Positions 56,171 to 64,000 of a stretch of 64,000 bases of DNA are shown piece by piece. A model generated the notes under the pieces. That model had not been told where the DNA came from, searched no databases, and saw only the letters and a program-made list of their open reading frames with translations. Origin of the DNA: Paracyclopina nana (taxonomy: Eukaryota; Arthropoda; Copepoda; Cyclopoida; Cyclopettidae). Within the stretch, counting starts at the first letter, position 1; each line of letters starts with the position of its first letter. The DNA is taken from the NCBI GenBank assembly GCA_019096065.1, contig JAGUCH010000008.1, positions 1,245,001 to 1,309,000 on the forward strand, written 5' to 3'. The position numbers and the translations under genes are program-made.

Positions 56171-58165
56171 TTTTGACTCATTTTGAATTGCAATTGCAAT
56201 TTGAAACTTGCGCATCGCGTTATACTACTCCATAACTGCTAAGAATGTGCGAAATTCTTGACTTGGCCAATTGTGAGTCAACAATTCAATGACAGCTGTT
56301 TATTTGAGGCAACTTGACTCATAATGTGAGGCAAAGTCAAACTTTTGTTTTATTTTGAATTTATAAATGCGAAAACTTGCGCATCGCATTATGCTACTCC
56401 ATAAATGCTAAGAATGCGCAAAATTCTTGACTTGGTCAATTGTGAGTCAACAATTCAATGACAGCTGTTTATTTGAGGCAACTTGACTCATAATGTGAGG
56501 CAAAGTCAAACTTTTGCCTCATTTTGAATTCGCAAATGCAAAAACTTGCACATCGCGTTATACTACTCCATAAATGCTAAGAATGCGCGAAATTCTTGAC
56601 TCGGTCAATTGTGAGTCAACAATTCAATGACAGCTGTTTATTTGAGGCAACTTGACTCATAATGTGAGGCAAAGTCAAACTTTTGTTTTATTTTGAATTT
56701 ATAAATGCGAAAACTTGCGCATCGCATTATGCTACTCCATAAATGCTAAGAATGCGCAAAATTCTTGACTTGGTCAATTGTGAGTCAACAATTCAATGAC
56801 AGCTGTTTATTTGAGGCAACTTGACTCATAATGTGAGGCAAAGTCAAACTTTTGCCTCATTTTGAATTCGCAAATGCAAAAACTTGCACATCGCGTTATA
56901 CTACTCCATAAATGCTAAGAATGCGCGAAATTCTTGACTCGGTCAATTGTGAGTCAACAATTCAATGACAGCTGTTTATTTGAGGCAACTTGACTCATAA
57001 TGTGAGGCAAAGTCAAACTTTTGTTTTATTTTGAATTTATAAATGCGAAAACTTGCGCATCGCATTATGCTACTCCATAAATGCTAAGAATGCGCAAAAT
57101 TCTTGACTTGGTCAATTGTGAGTCAACAATTCAATGACAGCTGTTTATTTGAGGCAACTTCACTCATAATGTGAGGCAAAGTCAAACTTTTGTTTTATTT
57201 TGAATTTATAAATGCGAAAACTTGCGCATCGCATTATGCTACTCCATAACTGCTAAGAATGCGCGAAATTCTTGACTCGGTCAATTGTGAGTCAACAATT
57301 CAATGACAGCTGTTTATTTGAGGCAACTTGACTCATAATGTGAGGCAAAGTCAAACTTTTGCCTCATTTTGAATTCGCAAATGCAAAAACTTGCACATCG
57401 CGTTATACTACTCCATAACTGCTAAGAATGCGCGAAATTCTTGACTTGGCCAATTGTGAGTCAACAATTCAATGACAGCTGTTTATTTGAGGCAACTTGA
57501 CTCATAATGTGAGGCAAAGTCAAACTTTTGCCTCATTTTGAATTCGCAAATGCAAAAACTTGCACATCGCGTTATACTACTCCATAAATGCTAAGAATGC
57601 GCGAAATTCTTGACTCGGTCAATTGTGAGTCAAAAATTCAATGACAGCTGTTAATTTGAGGCAACTTGACTCATAATGTGAGGCAAAGTCAAACTTTTGC
57701 CTCATTTTGAATTCGCAAATGCAAAAACTTGCGCATCGCATTATGCTGCTCCATAACTGCTAAGAATGCGCGAAATTCTTGACTTGGCCAATTGTGAGTC
57801 AACAATTCAATGACAGCTGTTTATTTGAGGCAACTTGACTCATAATGTGAGGCAAAGTCAAACTTTTGACTCATTTTGAATTTGCAAATGCAAAAACTTG
57901 CGCATCGCATTATGCTACTCCATAACTGCTAAGAATGCGCAAAATTCTTGACTTGGTCAATTGTGAGTCAAAAATTCAATGACAGCTGTTTATTTGAGGC
58001 AACTTGACTCATAATGTGAGGCAAAGTCAAACTTTTGCCTCATTTTGAATTCGCAAATGCAAAAACTTGCACATCGCGTTATACTACTCCATAAATGCTA
58101 AGAATGCGCGAAATTCTTGACTCGGTCAATTGTGAGTCAAAAAGTCAATGACAGCTGTTAATTTG
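56171..58165. repeat. 169-bp satellite, subfamily I (about 12 monomers)
   Basis: GACAGCTG starts recur at 56291, 56460, 56629 and 56798, exactly 169 bp apart. Two monomer types alternate over the first copies: one with TTTTGTTTTATTTTGAATTTATAAATGCG, the other with TTTTGCCTCATTTTGAATTCGCAAATGC, giving a 338-bp dimer; later copies are mixed. It is clearly homologous to the subfamily after 59 kb (GAGGCAA, TTGACTC, AAATTCTTGAC, CAGCTGTTA). Confidence 0.95.
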
Positions 58166-58169
58166 AAGC

Positions 58170-58910
58170 AAGAAAAATTGAAAAGCTTAGTAGTAAGCAA
58201 CTGACGCTTCTCAAAACAGATTGGCTGGCATTTAATCGCTTTTGTGAGGGCGCATGATAATTTTAACAGGTCATTGACCCCCTGAGCACATGAGGACAAG
58301 TTTTGTAGCAAGAAAAAAGTTTTTCTGGCAGGCCAGTATATAAGCGCTTAAATGAGGGCGCGCGAGAATTCAAACAGGTCATTGACCCCCTGAGCACCTG
58401 AGGACAAGAAATTTGGCTAGAAAAAAGTTTTTTCCTGGCGGGCTGGCATGAAAGAGCTGAATAGAAGGCGCGCGAGAATTTAAACAGGTCATTGACCCCG
58501 CCGGAGAATTAAATCAGGTCATTGACCCCCTGAGCACATGAGGACAAGAAATTTGGCTAGAAAAAAGTTTTTTCCTGGCGGGCCGGCATTAAAGCGCTGA
58601 AATGAGGGCGCGCGAGAATTTAAACAGGTCATTGACCCCGCCAGAGAATTTAAACAGGTCATTGACCCCCTGAGCACATGAGGACAAGTAATTTGGCAAG
58701 AAAAAAGTTTTTTCCTGGCGGGCCGGCATTAAAGCACTGAAATGAGGGCGCGCGAGAATTTAAACAGGTCATTGACCCCCTGAGCACATGAGGACAAGTA
58801 TTTTAGCAAGAAAAAAGTTTTTTCCTGACCAGCCGGTATAAATGCGCTTAAAAGAGGGTGCGCAAGGATAGGCAGGGCGCGATCTGAGTTTTTTGTTGCA
58901 CTTGCCCAGC
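58170..58910. repeat. ~110-bp GC-richer tandem repeat between the two satellites
   Basis: About six irregular units carry AAAAAGTTTTTTCCTGGCGG, GAGGGCGCGCGAGAATTT and CAGGTCATTGACCCCCTGAG. Some units hold a duplicated TTTAAACAGGTCATTGACCCC half. GTCATTGAC is itself palindromic. Confidence 0.9.
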
Positions 58911-58928
58911 TTGGTTGCGGGCGAGCCA

Positions 58929-61900
58929 ATTTCGGGGATTCTGTGCGCTGGATATCTGGCCACTGCCGAAATTCTTGCCCTAGTCAAATTTGAGTCAAAA
59001 TGTCAGTTGCAGCTGTTACTTTGAGGCAAGTTGACCCTAAATGTGAGGCAAAGTAAAATATTTGACTCATTTTGAATTCGCATTCGCGAAAGCGAAAACT
59101 TGCGCACCGTGGTATACTTCTGCTAAACTGCAAGGAAAACGCAAAATTCTTGACCTAGTCAAATTTGAGTCAAAATGTCAGTTGCAGCTGTTACTTTGAG
59201 GCAAGTTGACCCTAAATGTGAGGCAAAGTAAAATATTTGACTCATTTTGAATTCGCAAAAGCGAAAACTTGCGCACCGTGGTATGCTTCTGCTAAACTGC
59301 AAAGAAGACACATAATTCTTGCCCTAGTCAAATTTGAGTCAAAATGTCAGTTGCAGTTGTTACTTTGAGGCAAGTTGACCCTAAATGTGAGGCAAAGTAA
59401 AATATTTGACTCATTTTGAATTCGCAAAAGCGAAAACTTGCGCACCGTGGTATACTGCTACTAAGCTGCAAAGAAAACACGAAATTCTTGACCTAGTCAA
59501 ATTTGAGTCAAAATGTCAGTTGCAGCTGTTACATTGAGGCAAGTTGACCCTAAATGTGAGGCAAAGTAAAATATTTGACTCATTTTGAATTCGCAAAAGC
59601 GAAAACTTGCGCACCGTGGTATACTGCTACTAAGCTGCAAAGAAAACACGAAATTCTTGACCTAGTCAAATTTGAGTCAAAATGTCAGTTGCAGCTGTTA
59701 CATTGAGGCAAGTTGACCCTAAATGTGAGGCAAAGTAAAATATTTGACTCATTTTGAATTCGCAAAAGCGAAAACTTGCGCACCGTGGTATGCTTCTGCT
59801 AAACTGCAAGGAAAACGCGAAATTCTTGCCCTAGTCAAATTTGAGTCAAAATGTCAGTTGCAGCTGTTACTTTGAGGCAAGTTGACCCTAAATGTGAGGC
59901 AAAGTAAAATATTTGACTCATTTTGAATTCGCATTCGCGAAAGCGAAAACTTGCGCACCGTGGTATACTTCTGCTAAACTGCAAGGAAAACGCAAAATTC
60001 TTGACCTAGTCAAATTTGAGTCAAAATGTCAGTTGCAGCTGTTACTTTGAGGCAAGTTGACCCTAAATGTGAGGCAAAGTAAAATATTTGACTCATTTTG
60101 AATTCGCAAAAGCGAAAACTTGCGCACCGTGGTACACTTCTGCTAAACTGCAAAGAAGACACATAATTCTTGCCCTAGTCAAATTTGAGTCAAAATGTCA
60201 GTTGCAGCTGTTACAATGAGGCAAGTTGACCCTAAATGTGAGGCAAAGTAAAATATTTGACTCATTTTGAATTCGCATTCGCGAAAGCGAAAACTTGCGC
60301 ACCGTGGTATACTTCTGCTAAACTGCAAGGAAAACGCGAAATTCTTGCCCTAGTCAAATTTGAGTCAAAATGTCAGTTGCAGCTGTTACTTTGAGGCAAG
60401 TTGACCCTAAATGTGAGGCAAAGTAAAATATTTGACTCATTTTGAATTCGCAAAAGCGAAAACTTGCGCACCGTGGTATGCTTCTGCTAAACTGCAAGGA
60501 AAACGCGAAATTCTTGCCCTAGTCAAATTTGAGTCAAAATGTCAGTTGCAGCTGTTACTTTGAGGCAAGTTGACCCTAAATGTGAGGCAAAGTAAAATAT
60601 TTGACTCATTTTGAATTCGCAAAAGCGAAAACTTGCGCACCGTGGTACACTTCTGCTAAACTGCAAAGAAGACACATAATTCTTGCCCTAGTCAAATTTG
60701 AGTCAAAATGTCAGTTGCAGTTGTTACTTTGAGGCAAGTTGACCCTAAATGTGAGGCAAAGTAAAATATTTGACTCATTTTGAATTCGCAAAAGCGAAAA
60801 CTTGCGCACCGTGGTATACTGCTACTAAGCTGCAAAGAAAACACGAAATTCTTGACCTAGTCAAATTTGAATCAAAATGTCAGTTGCAGCTGTTACATTG
60901 AGGCAAGTTGACCCTAAATGTGAGGCAAAGTAAAATATTTGACTCATTTTGAATTCGCAAAAGCGAAAACTTGCGCACCGTGGTATACTGCTACTAAGCT
61001 GCAAAGAAAACACGAAATTCTTGACCTAGTCAAATTTGAGTCAAAATGTCAGTTGCAGCTGTTACAATGAGGCAAGTTGACCCTAAATGTGAGACAAAGT
61101 AAAATATTTGACTCATTTTGAATTCGCATTCGCGAAAGCGAAAACTTGCGCACCGTGGTATACTTCTGCTAAACTGCAAGGAAAACGCGAAATTCTTGCC
61201 CTAGTCAAATTTGAGTCAAAATGTCAGTTGCAGCTGTTACATTGAGGCAAGTTGACCCTAAATGTGAGGCAAAGTAAAATATTTGACTCATTTTGAATTC
61301 GAACAAGCGAAAACTTGCGCACCGTGGTATACTGCTACTAAGCTGCAAAGAAAACACGAAATTCTTGACCTAGTCAAATTTGAGTCAAAATGTCAGTTGC
61401 AGCTGTTACATTGAGGCAAGTTGACCCTAAATGTGAGGCAAAGTAAAATATTTGACTCATTTTGAATTCGCAAAAGCGAAAACTTGCGCACCGTGGTATG
61501 CTTCTGCTAAACTGCAAGGAAAACGCGAAATTCTTGCCCTAGTCAAATTTGAGTCAAAATGTCAGTTGCAGCTGTTACATTGAGGCAAGTTGACCCTAAA
61601 TGTGAGGCAAAGTAAAATATTTGACTCATTTTGAATTCGCATTCGCGAAAGCGAAAACTTGCGCACCGTGGTATACTTCTGCTAAACTGCAAGGAAAACG
61701 CAAAATTCTTGACCTAGTCAAATTTGAGTCAAAATGTCAGTTGCAGCTGTTACTTTGAGGCAAGTTGACCCTAAATGTGAGGCAAAGTAAAATATTTGAC
61801 TCATTTTGAATTCGCAAAAGCGAAAACTTGCGCACCGTGGTACACTTCTGCTAAACTGCAAAGAAGACACATAATTCTTGCCCTAGTCAAATTTGAGTCA

Positions 61901-64000
61901 AAATGTCAGTTGCAGTTGTTACTTTGAGGCAAGTTGACCCTAAATGTGAGGCAAAGTAAAATATTTGACTCATTTTGAATTCGCAAAAGCGAAAACTTGC
62001 GCACCGTGGTATACTGCTACTAAGCTGCAAAGAAAACACGAAATTCTTGACCTAGTCAAATTTGAGTCAAAATGTCAGTTGCAGCTGTTACATTGAGGCA
62101 AGTTGACCCTAAATGTGAGGCAAAGTAAAATATTTGACTCATTTTGAATTCGCAAAAGCGAAAACTTGCGCACCGTGGTATACTGCTACTAAGCTGCAAA
62201 GAAAACACGAAATTCTTGACCTAGTCAAATTTGAGTCAAAATGTCAGTTGCAGCTGTTACAATGAGGCAAGTTGACCCTAAATGTGAGACAAAGTAAAAT
62301 ATTTGACTCATTTTGAATTCGCATTCGCGAAAGCGAAAACTTGCGCACCGTGGTATACTTCTGCTAAACTGCAAGGAAAACGCAAAATTCTTGACCTAGT
62401 CAAATTTGAGTCAAAATGTCAGTTGCAGCTGTTACTTTGAGGCAAGTGGACCCTAAATGTGAGGCAAAGTAAAATATTTGACTCATTTTGAATTCGCAAA
62501 AGCGAAAACTTGCGCACCGTGGTATACTGCTACTAAGCTGCAAAGAAAACACGAAATTCTTGACCTAGTCAAATTTGAGTCAAAATGTCAGTTGCAGCTG
62601 TTACAATGAGGCAAGTTGACCCTAAATGTGAGACAAAGTAAAATATTTGACTCATTTTGAATTCGCATTCGCGAAAGCGAAAACTTGCGCACCGTGGTAT
62701 ACTTCTGCTAAACTGCAAGGAAAACGCAAAATTCTTGACCTAGTCAAATTTGAGTCAAAATGTCAGTTGCAGCTGTTACATTGAGGCAAGTTGACCCTAA
62801 ATGTGAGGCAAAGTAAAATATTTGACTCATTTTGAATTCGAACAAGCGAAAACTTGCGCACCGTGGTATACTGCTACTAAGCTGCAAAGAAAACACGAAA
62901 TTCTTGACCTAGTCAAATTTGAGTCAAAATGTCAGTTGCAGCTGTTACATTGAGGCAAGTTGACCCTAAATGTGAGGCAAAGTAAAATATTTGACTCATT
63001 TTGAATTCGCAAAAGCGAAAACTTGCGCACCGTGGTATACTGCTACTAAGCTGCAAAGAAAACACGAAATTCTTGACCTAGTCAAATTTGAGTCAAAATG
63101 TCAGTTGCAGCTGTTACAATGAGGCAAGTTGACCCTAAATGTGAGACAAAGTAAAATATTTGACTCATTTTGAATTCGCATTCGCGAAAGCGAAAACTTG
63201 CGCACCGTGGTATACTTCTGCTAAACTGCAAGGAAAACGCAAAATTCTTGACCTAGTCAAATTTGAGTCAAAATGTCAGTTGCAGCTGTTACATTGAGGC
63301 AAGTTGACCCTAAATGTGAGGCAAAGTAAAATATTTGACTCATTTTGAATTCGAACAAGCGAAAACTTGCGCACCGTGGTATACTGCTACTAAGCTGCAA
63401 AGAAAACACGAAATTCTTGACCTAGTCAAATTTGAGTCAAAATGTCAGTTGCAGCTGTTACATTGAGGCAAGTTGACCCTAAATGTGAGGCAAAGTAAAA
63501 TATTTGACTCATTTTGAATTCGCAAAAGCGAAAACTTGCGCACCGTGGTATACTGCTACTAAGCTGCAAAGAAAACACGAAATTCTTGACCTAGTCAAAT
63601 TTGAGTCAAAATGTCAGTTGCAGCTGTTACAATGAGGCAAGTTGACCCTAAATGTGAGACAAAGTAAAATATTTGACTCATTTTGAATTCGCATTCGCGA
63701 AAGCGAAAACTTGCGCACCGTGGTATACTTCTGCTAAACTGCAAGGAAAACGCAAAATTCTTGCCCTAGTCAAATTTGAGTCAAAATGTCAGTTGCAGCT
63801 GTTACTTTGAGGCAAGTTGACCCTAAATGTGAGGCAAAGTAAAATATTTGACTCATTTTGAATTCGAACAAGCGAAAACTTGCGCACCGTGGTATACTGC
63901 TACTAAGCTGCAAAGAAAACACGAAATTCTTGACCTAGTCAAATTTGAGTCAAAATGTCAGTTGCAGCTGTTACATTGAGGCAAGTTGACCCTAAATGTG
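58929..64000. repeat. 169/175-bp satellite, subfamily II, with 513-bp trimeric higher-order repeat
   Basis: After a unique 39-bp border (58929-58967) there are about 30 head-to-tail monomers up to the end of the window. Starts of GTCAGTTGCAGCTG at 59002, 59177, 59346 and 59515 show 175- and 169-bp monomers; the longer form has a 6-bp ATTCGC insertion. At least six monomer types are recognisable (for example GTGAGACAAAG, CGAACAAGCG, GAAGACACATAA). From 62.6 kb the same three-monomer order repeats with GAGACAAAG at 62630, 63143 and 63656, exactly 513 bp apart. Every monomer keeps a GAATTC site. The array continues past the window. Confidence 0.97.

Noticed and set aside
58968-64000. Telomere or subtelomere at the window end
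   Set aside because: No short telomeric repeat (such as TTAGG) is present; the array is a 169-bp satellite, so a chromosome-end location is not supported.

Overview
This is a eukaryotic, most likely arthropod window. The genes are split by spliceosomal introns with clean GT/AG borders and T-rich acceptors. The clearest lineage hint is the first gene, a secreted CUB-type protein of a form I know from crustaceans and insects (CQLRLDF, RICGTNTGQH and ICIRQEEGFC motifs). With two divergent tandem nuclear receptors and a very repeat-rich background, a crustacean (perhaps copepod-like) is my best guess; the species is not determined.

Layout. 0-5 kb: a non-autonomous hAT-like element with an 8-bp target duplication, then the CUB gene, whose introns hold tRNA-like units and several foldback elements. 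5-12.9 kb: no supported gene; minisatellites and small inverted-repeat elements. 12.9-16.4 kb: an ERG/FLI/FEV-type ETS transcription factor (4 coding exons, 346 aa). 17-22.8 kb, minus strand: a tandem nuclear-receptor cluster (two full genes plus a duplicated ligand-domain fragment). 23.6-25.3 kb: a 517-aa protein with LisH-like and Myb/SANT-like parts. 26.5-29.3 kb: a GTPBP2-type GTPase (4 exons, 631 aa). 29.8-42 kb: no supported protein gene; repeats, tRNA-derived elements and, at 42.2 kb, one intact tRNA-Gln(TTG). 42.6-48.5 kb: a compact PPP1R27-like ankyrin protein with an RVxF motif (3 exons, 150 aa). 49.5 kb onward: the 5' part of an XK-related-like membrane protein; its next exon lies beyond 50.9 kb, possibly beyond the window. 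51.1-64 kb: almost pure tandem repeats, ending in a 169-bp satellite with a 513-bp trimeric higher-order repeat that runs off the end.

The genes are unrelated housekeeping, regulatory or secreted functions; only the nuclear receptors form a functional cluster. The recurrent theme is that pieces of exons reappear in nearby non-coding DNA: GTPBP2 exon 2 inside its own intron 1, a receptor ligand-domain segment downstream of its gene, and the XKR-like exon 2/intron 2 border amplified as a higher-order repeat inside an intron of the neighbouring ankyrin gene. A second theme is a dispersed hairpin module whose stems differ in sequence but stay paired. All gene models are hand-joined from reading frame, splice sites and phase; no alignment or transcript was available.
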